From a virus: DNA of 64,000 nucleotides. A program made the translations under genes and the position numbers. Positions 17,215-25,927 of the stretch are shown here, one piece after another; position 1 is the first letter of the stretch, and the number at the start of each line of letters is the position of its first letter. The notes beneath the pieces were generated by a model, which was not told the DNA's origin, did no database searches, and saw nothing but the letters and a program-made list of their open reading frames with translations. The DNA lies in IMG/VR virus record IMGVR_UViG_3300045116_000678, positions 1-64,000 of that record; one strand, 5' to 3'.

Positions 17215-18285
17215 TCAGACAACTCGCAGATGCCTCGTCGGGGTTGTGCCCGGCAACGGCAAGAGTGTCCGAAGGTCATCCTGATTCCATGCCAACAGCT
17301 GACTCAAATCGGCCAAAGTGAAGTGCAATTTATCGGTGAGCGTCGAAAGCATCCGATTGAAGTTGCCCGTCTGTTCACGCTCGATCGGCTCAGGCTCCAC
17401 TTGCCGGATGCCCAACTGCGACACGCGCACAAACAGACTTTTCTTCTGCGACTCGGTTATTGCGCCCACTGCCTCAGCTCGAAAAATTAGCGCCTGTATC
17501 GAGATCTTCCAGTAGCGTTTGAACGCCAGCAGGTCCTTAACTTGCACACGAGGTAGCTTCGCGAGCTGAGGAGCAAGCTCAGCGGCCGGAACAAGGAACT
17601 CACCGGCGAACTCGTCTGCCTCCTCTTCCATTTGCTCGTGCGGCTCTCGATGCATGACCAAGTGCGCCAGCTCGTGAGCGAGCGTGAAACGCCAGCGATC
17701 ACCAGGGACCTCAGCATTCATGAAGATCAGTGGAGGCATACCAGCCAGTCGCAGACTGGTCGCGTCGACAGTCTTATGGCCGAAATCGCAGGAAATGACC
17801 ACGACGCCCGCGCTCTCGACGAGCGCAGTCAAGTTTTGCACTGGACCATCCGGAAGATTCCAATAGGCGCGCAGCGCGCGTGCCACCTTAGATGCGCTGT
17901 ACCCGTAGTCGTCAACACTCCACGCCGGCAACGGTCTCTTGGGAAGAATTTCGACATGCGGCAGCATTCGCTTCGTTGCCAAGCGCATGAGGTTCACAAC
18001 GCTGTGGATACGCTTCCGATCGGCCGCAGCGATGGTGGCCCGCTTTCGGTAGAAATAAGCGCTCGACCCAAAGCCCAAGAGCTTTTCGTCCTGTTCGAAG
18101 AATTCTCGAGGGAAGCGCAATGCGCTCACGAGCCTAGACCCCGCGTCTTCGTCCAAGTCGCGCTTCATGCCGGCTTCAATCCGTGCTACCTGAGCTTGGC
18201 TCAGCCCGGCCTGCCGCGCTAGTTCCTCTTGGCTCAACCCTCGGTGTTCACGAGCAAGGGTCAGCATCTCGCCGACAATCAACAT
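17215..18285 (-). CDS. XRE-family HTH fused to ImmA/IrrE-type zinc peptidase
   Basis: The 356-residue protein has an N-terminal helix-turn-helix (LTLAREHRGLSQEELARQAG, then LSQAQVARIEAG) and an ImmA/IrrE metallopeptidase domain with HELAH at 204-208 and the downstream acidic EEADEFAGEF as third-ligand region. COG2856-type proteins cut repressors or act as the regulator half of toxin-antitoxin-like pairs. It starts directly at the stop of the upstream gene (TAA then ATG), so the two are translationally coupled. G+C is visibly lower than in the flanking structural genes, which suggests a moron gained by transfer. Confidence 0.85.
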   Translation of the reverse strand: MLIVGEMLTLAREHRGLSQEELARQAGLSQAQVARIEAGMKRDLDEDAGSRLVSALRFPREFFEQDEKLLGFGSSAYFYRKRATIAAADRKRIHSVVNLMRLATKRMLPHVEILPKRPLPAWSVDDYGYSASKVARALRAYWNLPDGPVQNLTALVESAGVVVISCDFGHKTVDATSLRLAGMPPLIFMNAEVPGDRWRFTLAHELAHLVMHREPHEQMEEEADEFAGEFLVPAAELAPQLAKLPRVQVKDLLAFKRYWKISIQALIFRAEAVGAITESQKKSLFVRVSQLGIRQVEPEPIEREQTGNFNRMLSTLTDKLHFTLADLSQLLAWNQDDLRTLLPLPGTTPTRHLRVV

Positions 18286-18894
18286 TTAATCCGTCTTTCC
18301 TGGGAATCGAATGACCTCCCCGCCAGTCTGGCGAGGTTCGATTTCTGCCGGTTCCACTTCGTCAGCACCACCGCCGCTGGCTGGGAACAGGTCTGCAAGC
18401 ACAGTCGCAGAACCTCGGTGCGAGATCGAGATCGCCCAAGCATTTCCTTCACCCGCCGGGCAAGTCACCCGCACATCGACCACGTCGATGCCGAGGCTGT
18501 CTACAACGTACCCCAATTCCAGGTGGTGGGCGGCATCTATGCCGTCAAGCTCGATCTGTCCCCGAAACTCAGTGACCTGCACGGTGGGCTGGTTCTTGGA
18601 GCGATTGTCTTCATCGAACTTCTTAAATCGGATTGCGTAGCGGCCATCAAACACCAGGCCATGCATCAAGTTGCGCTTGAAGTAGCGGACGCCGGGAGTC
18701 GAGTCTGCATATGCGGACGCGCGGGTCAAGAAGCAATCGTGGACCAAAGATGCTCTGCTCCTTGCACTCATGGTGACCTGGAAGAAACTGGGCAAGCCCT
18801 GAACGTCGCCCCATGCCCCTCGAACCATGTCGTCGAGTGCGTGGAAATGCGACTGCAAGTCTTCGGTGGCGCGGTCCTGGTCAACGATCGACAT
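18286..18894 (-). CDS. Hypothetical partner of the XRE/ImmA protein
   Basis: The ATG at 18894 gives a 202-residue protein; upstream codons are open but lie in AT-rich promoter DNA. It is a mixed alpha/beta protein (ATEDLQSHFHALDDMVRGAW, later YFKRNLMHGLVFDGRYAIRF and LGIDVVDVRVTCPA) without signal or membrane segments. It is the first gene of a two-gene operon with its own promoter. The arrangement fits a toxin-antitoxin or damage-sensing pair in which the peptidase acts on this protein or on a shared operator. I do not recognise its family. Confidence 0.6.
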   Translation of the reverse strand: MSIVDQDRATEDLQSHFHALDDMVRGAWGDVQGLPSFFQVTMSARSRASLVHDCFLTRASAYADSTPGVRYFKRNLMHGLVFDGRYAIRFKKFDEDNRSKNQPTVQVTEFRGQIELDGIDAAHHLELGYVVDSLGIDVVDVRVTCPAGEGNAWAISISHRGSATVLADLFPASGGGADEVEPAEIEPRQTGGEVIRFPGKTD

Positions 18895-18935
18895 ATGGGG
18901 ATCCTCTGGAAGGGGTTGGCTCGATCGTACACCCG

Positions 18936-18966
18936 ATTTAATTTTGTATGAAAAATATTCACAAAA
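18936..18966 (-). promoter_or_regulatory. Promoter and operator-like dyad of the XRE/ImmA operon
   Basis: On the minus strand TTGTGA (18964-18959) and TTAAAT (18941-18936) are separated by 17 bases. An AT-rich imperfect inverted repeat of TTTTGT and ACAAAA (18942-18966) covers the space between and around them, a good candidate for XRE autoregulation. This is the most AT-rich stretch nearby. Confidence 0.5.
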
Positions 18967-19046
18967 TAATTCGGTACCCCTTAGCCCCCCGGCAGCCTCG
19001 AGTCTTGTAACCCTGCTACATTTCGTTGCAACAAACCGGAGCGAGC

Positions 19047-19661
19047 ATGAGCACGTCGTTTGAGGACCTTGAACGCCGACCAGCGGCTGCAGTGCCCGCA
19101 CCGACCCTTCGCTTGGGCCGGCACGTGGTCGGGATGGCGTTCGCCGCCTTGGCCAACCCCATGCTGTACTTCGACAGCCGGCCGGTTTACCTGTGGGTCG
19201 CAACTTGGCTAGTCCCAGCGGTGGGCGCTGCATGCATCTTCGGGCTGCTCGCACTGTTCTTCACAGAGCGAGCGCGCCGATCCTGGCCCGGAAGCGCCAT
19301 CATGTTGGCCTGGGTGCTGCTGGTCCTGCTACTTGTGGGCAACGGGATGAACTTCCGACAGATGCAGCAGGACGCAGCCGCGGCGCGCACGGCCGCGGGG
19401 CTGAAACCTTTCACAGGGACCTTAGACACACCGCCAGCCCTAGCCGTGGCGCCACCTGCGCCTGCGGTCGACCCTGCCACTGCGGAGCACTACAAGCGCA
19501 TCTATGCCGCGCACCCGGACGCGAACGCTATTTCGGAGTCGCCGATGTTCCGTGCCTGGCTGGCTCGGAACTCCGATCGACAGAAAATATTCGATCAAGG
19601 ATCCACCGAAGCGGTGATTGCCGTCTTCAGCGCCTACAAAGCCTCTGCCGGTCGCGATTAG
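19047..19661 (+). CDS. Membrane protein with scaffold-like C-terminal segment (moron)
   Basis: ATG 19047 has GGAGCGAGC upstream and is preferred to the in-frame ATG at 19026. The 204-residue product has about three hydrophobic segments (VVGMAFAALANPMLYF, LWVATWLVPAVGAACIFGLL and IMLAWVLLVLLLVGNGM), an Ala/Pro linker and a soluble C-terminus (148-204). That C-terminus resembles residues 223-283 of the phage's own scaffold-like protein, with HYKRIYAAHPDA against HYQAIYKAHPDA and KASAGR against KASSGR. It is transcribed against the late genes, so it is probably expressed in the lysogen. It might interfere with assembly of related phages. That role is a hypothesis. Confidence 0.75.
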   Translation: MSTSFEDLERRPAAAVPAPTLRLGRHVVGMAFAALANPMLYFDSRPVYLWVATWLVPAVGAACIFGLLALFFTERARRSWPGSAIMLAWVLLVLLLVGNGMNFRQMQQDAAAARTAAGLKPFTGTLDTPPALAVAPPAPAVDPATAEHYKRIYAAHPDANAISESPMFRAWLARNSDRQKIFDQGSTEAVIAVFSAYKASAGRD

Positions 19662-21610
19662 GTCACGCCGGCGCGCTTTGCAGATCCGGGACCGAACTTG
19701 CTTTCGAACTCCGCCGCCCGCTTCGGATTGCTCTTGAGCGAGGCGATGGCTTCAGCGTTTGGCACCGGCCACTGTTGCGGCGCCTGGTCCACTCGCTGCA
19801 CGTCCCCCGTCTGCTTGTTGTACCGGTAGACGCTGCCCTCGGTCGTGCTGCCGTCGGCGTTCTTCACCGCCGGCGTCACCTGCACGCCCCACTCCGACGG
19901 CGAGGACTTGCCCTGGATGGCCAGCAGCGCCGTCTGCGCGCGCGTGCGATCGGCCACCGAGGCCTTTGGGTCGAGCACCGTACGACGAAGCGACGCTTCA
20001 TCCTGGGCCGCCGCGACCTGCGTGTCGCGCACCCGATTCTGGCCAGCGACCTCGTCGCGCCGGATCGCGTTGCTCTCGGCTGCGCGTCGATCCTCGGCGG
20101 CCACGCGCTGCGTTTGCAACTGCGCCTGCTGCTGAGCGGCGATGGCATCGCGCTGGGCCTGCGTCCGGAAGCCCAGATCGGCCCGCTGCGTCTCAGCCGC
20201 CTGTCGCCCCGCTTCCATATCCGCTGCCGCTCGTGTCTGCACCGGCAGCGCCGCGGCGGCAATCGCGCCCTGGTCTGACGAGAAGCCGCGGCGAGGCGAG
20301 AAGGCGCCGCGCGCCGCGGCAGTGCGCATCGCGGCGCCGTCGAACATCGCCTGCGCAGCATCGGGCCCGGGGTTGCCGATCACCGACATGCCGCCAGGCT
20401 GGAACCCGAGTCCGCCGCCGGTGGCGCTGCGCGCCGCCAGCGTGTTCGCCGCGGCCATGTTCTGCGCGCTCACGGCGCCGCCCGGGCGAAAGCCTCGTGC
20501 CGCCTCCGGAGAATCGCCGTAGCTGTTGCCCGACCGAAACACACCGGGTGCTACTTCAGCAGCAGTTGCCGGTGCAGCGGCTGCCGGCGCTGCAGCGACG
20601 GCGGGCGTTGCGGCCGCACTCTGCGCCGGGGCGGCCATAGGAGCCGCAGCGCGGGGCGCAGCGGTCGCGGCAGCTGCAACGGCTGGTGCCGCAGCAGGCG
20701 CCGCGGTTTGCGCCGCGGCCGGGTCGAAGCCGAGGCCGAGGCCGGCACCAGAACGCTGCTGGTCCATGAACGGCGTCAGCGAGGTGGGGTCGGCGCCCGC
20801 AGGTACGAGCTTGGGCGCCAACGGCGCGGCATCGATGCCGGCGGCGCGCATGCCGCGCACGACGCTCTGGTCGTAGGCGTTCGCGGCGATACGCGCCGGG
20901 TAGGTGGTGGCATCCAGGATCCCTCGCCCCACCTTTTCGTTGAAACCCTTGGCGGTGTCCCATGCGGCGCCCACGGCCGCGCGATCGGCGCGCACCTGTG
21001 GATCCGCATCCACGGGCGACGGTGCTGGGGCCGGTGCTGGCGCACCCATCGGTGCCGAGGCATACGGGCTGGGCGAGGGCTGCCGGTTGCCCGGGAAGGC
21101 GTTGTCCATGGTTGGGCCGGCGGCGACGCGCTGCGGCGCAGGCGCGGGGGATGGTGTGGCAATCTGCGTCGTGCCGGGCGTGCTGGCCGCTGCAGCGGCA
21201 TCGCCGAAGGCGTTCGGGCGCTTGCGCTCGTCGTCGACCAGCCCGCCGTTGGCGAAGAACAGCTCCGGGTTGAAGCCCATTGGCCCGGCCACTGGCGTGT
21301 GCGTGGCGTCCTTGGCAGCATCCAGCGCCTGCACGCCGATGGCGTGGACCTGCTCCGGCGGGATCTCGAACTCGCCGTTGCTCAGGTGCACGTCGACCTT
21401 GCCTCCCTTCGGTCGAAACCCGCGCGCGCCGCCATTGCCAGCGCGCCGGAGGGCGTCATCGCCAATCTGCTCCGTGGAGTCAGCGGGCATGATGTAGCTG
21501 CCCTGCCGGACAGGCTTCTCGATGTCGTCCGATGTGCCACTGCCGGGACCGCGAACAGGGCCGCCATCGGCGTAGCGGTTCTTGGAGTGTTGAGGATGGA
21601 ACCCGAGCAT
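19658..21610 (-). CDS. Large Ala/Pro-rich virion protein
   Basis: The start at 21610 has a good ribosome site (GAAGGAAACAACATG); the frame is open to 21742 but the extra codons precede the late motif. The 650-residue protein has a conserved-looking N-terminus (NRYADGGPVRGPG, then GEFEIPPEQVHAIG), a very Ala/Pro-rich middle and a Gln/Arg-rich helical region (QAQRDAIAAQQQAQLQTQRV) near the C-terminus. Phages of this type carry such proteins between tail and internal virion proteins. Its role, perhaps tail assembly or DNA ejection, is inferred from position. It converges with the membrane-protein gene, overlapping by four bases. Confidence 0.7.
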   Translation of the reverse strand: MLGFHPQHSKNRYADGGPVRGPGSGTSDDIEKPVRQGSYIMPADSTEQIGDDALRRAGNGGARGFRPKGGKVDVHLSNGEFEIPPEQVHAIGVQALDAAKDATHTPVAGPMGFNPELFFANGGLVDDERKRPNAFGDAAAAASTPGTTQIATPSPAPAPQRVAAGPTMDNAFPGNRQPSPSPYASAPMGAPAPAPAPSPVDADPQVRADRAAVGAAWDTAKGFNEKVGRGILDATTYPARIAANAYDQSVVRGMRAAGIDAAPLAPKLVPAGADPTSLTPFMDQQRSGAGLGLGFDPAAAQTAAPAAAPAVAAAATAAPRAAAPMAAPAQSAAATPAVAAAPAAAAPATAAEVAPGVFRSGNSYGDSPEAARGFRPGGAVSAQNMAAANTLAARSATGGGLGFQPGGMSVIGNPGPDAAQAMFDGAAMRTAAARGAFSPRRGFSSDQGAIAAAALPVQTRAAADMEAGRQAAETQRADLGFRTQAQRDAIAAQQQAQLQTQRVAAEDRRAAESNAIRRDEVAGQNRVRDTQVAAAQDEASLRRTVLDPKASVADRTRAQTALLAIQGKSSPSEWGVQVTPAVKNADGSTTEGSVYRYNKQTGDVQRVDQAPQQWPVPNAEAIASLKSNPKRAAEFESKFGPGSAKRAGVT

Positions 21611-21622
21611 GTTGTTTCCTTC

Positions 21623-21639
21623 GGCGGACGAAGTCCGCC
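21623..21639 (-). promoter_or_regulatory. Leader hairpin before the start at 21610
   Basis: GGCGGAC and GTCCGCC pair over a 3-base loop, just before the Shine-Dalgarno sequence. It is the third case of a hairpin between a late motif and the first start codon. Confidence 0.55.
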
Positions 21640-21678
21640 CAGACTGAGCCCCATCTTGGACTGTGGGCCTCAGGGGGG

Positions 21679-21693
21679 CGAACCCTAGAGGGG
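21679..21693 (-). promoter_or_regulatory. Late motif copy 3 (CCCCTCTAGGGTTCG)
   Basis: One base differs from the most common form. It lies two bases after the stop of the upstream virion gene (21696) and heads the 650-residue virion protein gene. Confidence 0.7.
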
Positions 21694-21695
21694 TG

Positions 21696-22721
21696 TCAGA
21701 GGCTGCTGCTGTCGTTACCGCTGATGGAAGCGCCGGCGCCAATGCCGTTCAGCGAGGCCGCCGCGGCGTCCGCAACCATCTTGGCGTGCGCGAGGGCCGC
21801 ATTCACGCGCTCGGTCAGCGTCTTGAGCTCGGCATCGAGGTTGGACCGCGAAGCGTCCAGCTTCAGCTGCGCATCGGTGATGGCAAGCCGCACTTTCGGC
21901 TCCAGCGCGGCCACCTCGGCTTGATACATCGCCGTGAGGCTGCGCGCGAGGTCGGTTTTCAGACCCACCAGGCCCGTCGCCAGCTGCATGGCAGTCTGTG
22001 GGCCCAGCACCAGCGTGCGGATGTAGTCGCCGGCGGCCGAGATGGCGCGCAGTCGAAGCTCGAGCACCTGCTGCACCGCGAACCGGGTGTTCTCCAGCTC
22101 GGCGCGGAAGGCGTTGATGGCGATGTCGCGGCTTTGCCCGGCCAGCTGGCGGCTGGCGTCGAGCCTGATGCCCTGCACGGCGCCTACCAGCGCACCAGGT
22201 GGAAGCGGGAAGCCGCGGTTGGCCCACGTGGCCATGGCCTCCGCCTCAGCCTGCGCGCTTTGCGCCAGGAAGCGGGCCTTGTCGCGCTCCCAGATCTGCC
22301 GCTCCACCTCGGCGTCGACGCCGGTGCCGCCGTCGATCGCGCGCTCCAGCCACGCCAGCGCCTTGTCCCAGAACGGCCCGGTGGGGAAGTTCTGCGACAG
22401 GAAGTCCTTGAAGCCCTGCTCGATCAGGTTCCCGATCTGCGCGTAGGCCTCGTCGTAGATCTCACGACCCTCTTCCGGGTCGGTGAGCGGCAGGTCGGGC
22501 TTCTCGGGCGGCAGATAGGAGGTATCCAGCACCGGCCCGGTGAGCTGCGGGGCATCCTCGGCCTCGGCCGCCGCGGCGTTGATGGCCGCGATCGCGTTGG
22601 TGAACCAGTTTTGCGCGTTCTCCCACTTGGCGTTGATGATGTAGGCGACGGTCGTTGGCGCTCCGACCCCGCCGCCTGGCTCGGGTACGGGGACGATGCC
22701 GCCAGGGGGTACGGTTGCCAT
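21696..22721 (-). CDS. Helical virion protein (internal or tail-associated)
   Basis: The 341-residue product has a Pro/Gly-rich N-terminus and then long amphipathic helices (IGNLIEQGFKDFLSQNFPTG, later LAQSAQAEAEAMATWANRGF and AALEPKVRLAITDAQLKLDA) to the C-terminus. There is no signal peptide or membrane segment. In short-tailed phages such helical proteins next to tail genes are often inside the capsid and ejected. It is the last gene of the unit headed by the motif at 28174, one base after the previous gene. Confidence 0.6.
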   Translation of the reverse strand: MATVPPGGIVPVPEPGGGVGAPTTVAYIINAKWENAQNWFTNAIAAINAAAAEAEDAPQLTGPVLDTSYLPPEKPDLPLTDPEEGREIYDEAYAQIGNLIEQGFKDFLSQNFPTGPFWDKALAWLERAIDGGTGVDAEVERQIWERDKARFLAQSAQAEAEAMATWANRGFPLPPGALVGAVQGIRLDASRQLAGQSRDIAINAFRAELENTRFAVQQVLELRLRAISAAGDYIRTLVLGPQTAMQLATGLVGLKTDLARSLTAMYQAEVAALEPKVRLAITDAQLKLDASRSNLDAELKTLTERVNAALAHAKMVADAAAASLNGIGAGASISGNDSSSL

Positions 22722-22722
22722 G

Positions 22723-24198
22723 TCAAATTCTCCGGGTCAGGGCGAGCGGCAGGAAGTCGAGGCTGTCCACCTCGAATCGTGCGCCGTGTTCGTTGCTCAG
22801 TTGCAGGGTGGCGTAGTTGGGCCGCAGGCCCTTGCCGAGGGTGATGCGCTGCTGCGCCATGTGCTCGCTGTAGCTGCGCGTGCGGTAGGTGTACGCCCGG
22901 CCCTCGCAGAGGATCCGCAGCAGCATGTGACCGGAGCCGGACACGCCCAGATAGGCCTGCCCCACCGTCATCTTGTTGCCCTTGGCGAGCGCGCGCTCTC
23001 CGAGGTCGACCACTGCGCGGATCTCCGCGCCGGCGTCCGTGTCGCCGCCCAGTTCGTGCAGGCCGGCCGTCGACGCGCCGAAGTAGCGCCCGCCGATGTT
23101 CGCCATGCTGGCAAACGGGAAGCGCGCGTAGGTGGTCGAGCCGAAGCCGTCGAGGTTCACCGCCCAGGCATCGCCGCCAGCGCCATCGCCTTCACCGGCG
23201 CCCCAGTCCGGATCGTCTTCGTGACCTTCGCCCGGATCGGTGCCTACCGCTGCCCTGGGCTCGATCGTGAACTCGAGGTCCAGATCCAGCAGCATGCGTG
23301 TGAAGGTTTCCAGCTGCGGGATGAGGCTGAAGTCGAGGTCGAGGTCCAGCCGCAGGCCCGGGTCCAGCGCGAGCGTGAAGTCCAGGTCCAGGTCGAGCGT
23401 CAGCGACTCCAGCAGCATCGGGCCGCCGTCCGGGTTTTCAGGTGCCGGCGGCACGGTGTTCTGCGTGAGCACCGGGTCGAACACCTCGTCGTCGGCCGAG
23501 TAGAGCGAGGCCTCCAGCCACAGCGCGGCCGGCAGGCTCGCGATGGTGGCCGTGTGCACGGTCGCGCCGTCCATCTTCCACGTGACGACGTCGCCCGTGC
23601 GCTCGATGCGGAACACGGTCGCATCGGTGTAGGGGCCGCCCGGCGCCACATAGGAGCCGCTGCGGTAGACGCGAGCGGTACCGGCCTGGCAGAGGAATGC
23701 CACGTCGACGTTGTTCGCCGGGTAGAGGCCCGCGCCAGCGTCCGGCGCGTTCATGCCGACCATGGCGCCGGCATTGCTCGCCCTGGCCTTGAACTCGGCC
23801 ACGAAGTCGCCCACCACCACGGCCGAAGACCGTGCGCCGGCGTTCCAGCCGAGGTTGCGACCGGGCACCGCCACCGTCTGCACGATCGTGCGTGGCGGGA
23901 TGGCAGGGGTGGGCGGCACCGGAGGCACCCACACGCTGTAGGTCTCGGTGCTGCACACCCACGTGCTCGTGGCGCCGCCGCCGCCATCGGGCACCCAGAC
24001 CTGCCGAGTCCTGGGGCCGAGGGGCGTTTCCTCCGTCACCGCGACATAGCGGCCGGAGGTGTTGTACCGCAGGCCGCACACCTGCTGCGTGCGTGTCTCG
24101 TAGTGGCCGGCGACGCCCGGCGAGCCCGGGACGCCCGGGTCCGCCACGGTCTGCGTGACGAGCTCGAGGACCGGTTTCTTGAAGAGGCTGTTAGTCAT
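22723..24198 (-). CDS. Tail/virion protein with repeated LDLDLDF segments
   Basis: A 491-residue structural protein. The N-terminal 120 residues are Gly/Thr/Val-rich; a jelly-roll or lectin-like domain follows (VVVGDFVAEFKARASNAGAM, VTWKMDGATVHTATIASLP). Near residues 260-310 are three short alternating segments (LDLDLDFTLAL, LDLDLDFSLI, LDLDLEFTIE), which would form beta strands with regularly spaced Asp, perhaps binding Ca2+. The C-terminal domain contains NIGGRYFGASTAGLHELGG. It overlaps the next upstream gene by eight bases. It is probably a tail-spike or appendage component. Confidence 0.65.
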   Translation of the reverse strand: MTNSLFKKPVLELVTQTVADPGVPGSPGVAGHYETRTQQVCGLRYNTSGRYVAVTEETPLGPRTRQVWVPDGGGGATSTWVCSTETYSVWVPPVPPTPAIPPRTIVQTVAVPGRNLGWNAGARSSAVVVGDFVAEFKARASNAGAMVGMNAPDAGAGLYPANNVDVAFLCQAGTARVYRSGSYVAPGGPYTDATVFRIERTGDVVTWKMDGATVHTATIASLPAALWLEASLYSADDEVFDPVLTQNTVPPAPENPDGGPMLLESLTLDLDLDFTLALDPGLRLDLDLDFSLIPQLETFTRMLLDLDLEFTIEPRAAVGTDPGEGHEDDPDWGAGEGDGAGGDAWAVNLDGFGSTTYARFPFASMANIGGRYFGASTAGLHELGGDTDAGAEIRAVVDLGERALAKGNKMTVGQAYLGVSGSGHMLLRILCEGRAYTYRTRSYSEHMAQQRITLGKGLRPNYATLQLSNEHGARFEVDSLDFLPLALTRRI

Positions 24199-25927
24199 GG
24201 GCGATCCTGCAATCGGTCAGCCAGGGCGTGGCGGGATAGGCCGACTGCAGCACGCCGTTGAGCTCTACAGCGGCCAGCTCGGCGAGGTGCGCCGGCAGGT
24301 GCCCCGGAGGCTGCTCCATCAGGTCGTCGCCTATGACGCCCCACTCCTCCCAGGTCTCGCCCTTGTCGATCGAGCGCCAGAGGGTCGCGGTGTTCTCGTC
24401 GTAGACCGTCACGGCCAGGGTGCGCGGCGAGATGGCCATGATCGGCCCGCACCGGAATTCGGGGGCCGGCAGCGTGCCGCGCAGCGTCAGCGTGGCGCCG
24501 TCGGTGGTGCTGTAGATGGTCGCCGGCGTGTTGTAGGCGTCGGTGGCGCTGCGCCGCACCAGCAGCACCTCGCCCTCCAGCGCCAGCAGCTGCTTGATGA
24601 GGACGGCGCCGAAGTAGGTGCTGGTGCCTTCGTCCAGCGTCGACGTGGCGCTCATCACCCCGTCCGTGCCCACCGTGCCGAGCTTCACGCGCCAGCGCCA
24701 GGTCGTGGCCGACGTCGGGTACGGCACTTCGACCAGCACCACCGACAGCGCGCGCGACAGCGGCGCGGCCCACACGTTGACCGGCTGCAGCTTCGGGTCG
24801 TAGCTCAGGAACACGACGTCATCCTGGTCCAGCGCATGGTGGCTCACCGCGTAGTAGCTGTAGTCGGTGAGCGTCGACTCCAGGTCGGCCAGCTCGGCCG
24901 CCATGATCGGTGCCCCCACCGCGGCCCAGGTCGCGCCGCCATCGGTGCTCTGCGAGACGATGGCCATGGGCTTCTTGGGCATGTCCTCCCACCCGGCCAT
25001 GTCCGGGTCGATCGGCTCGTCGTCGCCGTGGTCCGTGTTGGGCACGAACTTCAGCGGGTAGAGGAACGTGTCCAGCTTCAGGATCCGCCCGGGCGCGAGC
25101 GTGCACAGCGTGGTGCCCAGCGGGTAGCTGTCCTCCACGACCACCGGCGCGCCGTCCGAGGTCTCCCACTCCGGCGGCATGCTGCCGGGCACGTAGCGGA
25201 TGCAGGTGAAGGCATTGACGGCCTGGTCGCCGTCCATCTTCAGGTGCGAGACGCCCGCATACCAGCGCGGCGCGCCGCCGTCGTCCAGGTAGCCGGGCGG
25301 CAGCACGCGCACCGCGCCGCGCTTGTTGCTCACGGGCTCCTGGATGTAGTGGTCCACATACTCGGGCACGGTCGGCTCGGTGTCGTAGTGGATGAAGGAC
25401 GGCCGCACGTTCTCGATGTCCAGCACCTGGTAGCCGAAGGAGCCGTTGGTGCCGTTGCGCGTCACGGCAATCGCCACCTTGTCGAGCCACCAGCGCAGCG
25501 CATAGGCATCGGTGAAATTGATCGACAGGCCCTCGGGCGTGTAGCCCACGAAGTCGTTCACCTCGTCGCCGTAGGTCAGCGCATAGGCGATGCCACCCGT
25601 GCTGCTGGCCAGAAACTGCCGCGCGTCATCTTGCGTCGACGCTGGGCCGGCCGGGCCGACCTTGAACCATCGGCGGCCGTCCACAGAGCCAAAGACCCAC
25701 TCTTCGCCGGTGGTGAGGTAGCCCAGCAGGTACAGGCGCGTCAGGCGCTCCTGCTTGCGGCGCACGTTCACGAAGAGGCCGTCGCGCGACACCTCCCACA
25801 CCTGGTCCGGTGTGCGCTTCTTCTGCCAGTCGCCGCCTGGGCTGCGGTGCATGAAGGCGGCATAGCCGGCGGCCTCGCCACTGCAGAAGCCCTCGCGATA
25901 GCGCGTGGGGAAACTCGGCTCGGCCAT
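24191..25927 (-). CDS. Tail-spike-like protein with BNR/Asp-box repeats
   Basis: ATG 25927 overlaps the upstream stop (TGATG). The 578-residue protein contains Asp-box type turns (SQSTDGGATWAAVG, WRSIDKGETWEEWG, and the degenerate YSTTDGATLTLRG), which in sialidases and other beta-propellers connect the strands of each blade. An enzymatic centre is not evident, so it may be a structural propeller or a glycan-binding or glycan-cleaving spike. It is in the tail-gene run, downstream of the hub-like protein gene at 26923. Confidence 0.7.
   Translation of the reverse strand: MAEPSFPTRYREGFCSGEAAGYAAFMHRSPGGDWQKKRTPDQVWEVSRDGLFVNVRRKQERLTRLYLLGYLTTGEEWVFGSVDGRRWFKVGPAGPASTQDDARQFLASSTGGIAYALTYGDEVNDFVGYTPEGLSINFTDAYALRWWLDKVAIAVTRNGTNGSFGYQVLDIENVRPSFIHYDTEPTVPEYVDHYIQEPVSNKRGAVRVLPPGYLDDGGAPRWYAGVSHLKMDGDQAVNAFTCIRYVPGSMPPEWETSDGAPVVVEDSYPLGTTLCTLAPGRILKLDTFLYPLKFVPNTDHGDDEPIDPDMAGWEDMPKKPMAIVSQSTDGGATWAAVGAPIMAAELADLESTLTDYSYYAVSHHALDQDDVVFLSYDPKLQPVNVWAAPLSRALSVVLVEVPYPTSATTWRWRVKLGTVGTDGVMSATSTLDEGTSTYFGAVLIKQLLALEGEVLLVRRSATDAYNTPATIYSTTDGATLTLRGTLPAPEFRCGPIMAISPRTLAVTVYDENTATLWRSIDKGETWEEWGVIGDDLMEQPPGHLPAHLAELAAVELNGVLQSAYPATPWLTDCRIAHD

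Noticed and set aside
23280-23420. CRISPR-like or tandem DNA repeat
   Set aside because: The repeats code for LDLDLDF-type protein segments in a virion gene; spacing and lack of unique spacers exclude an array.
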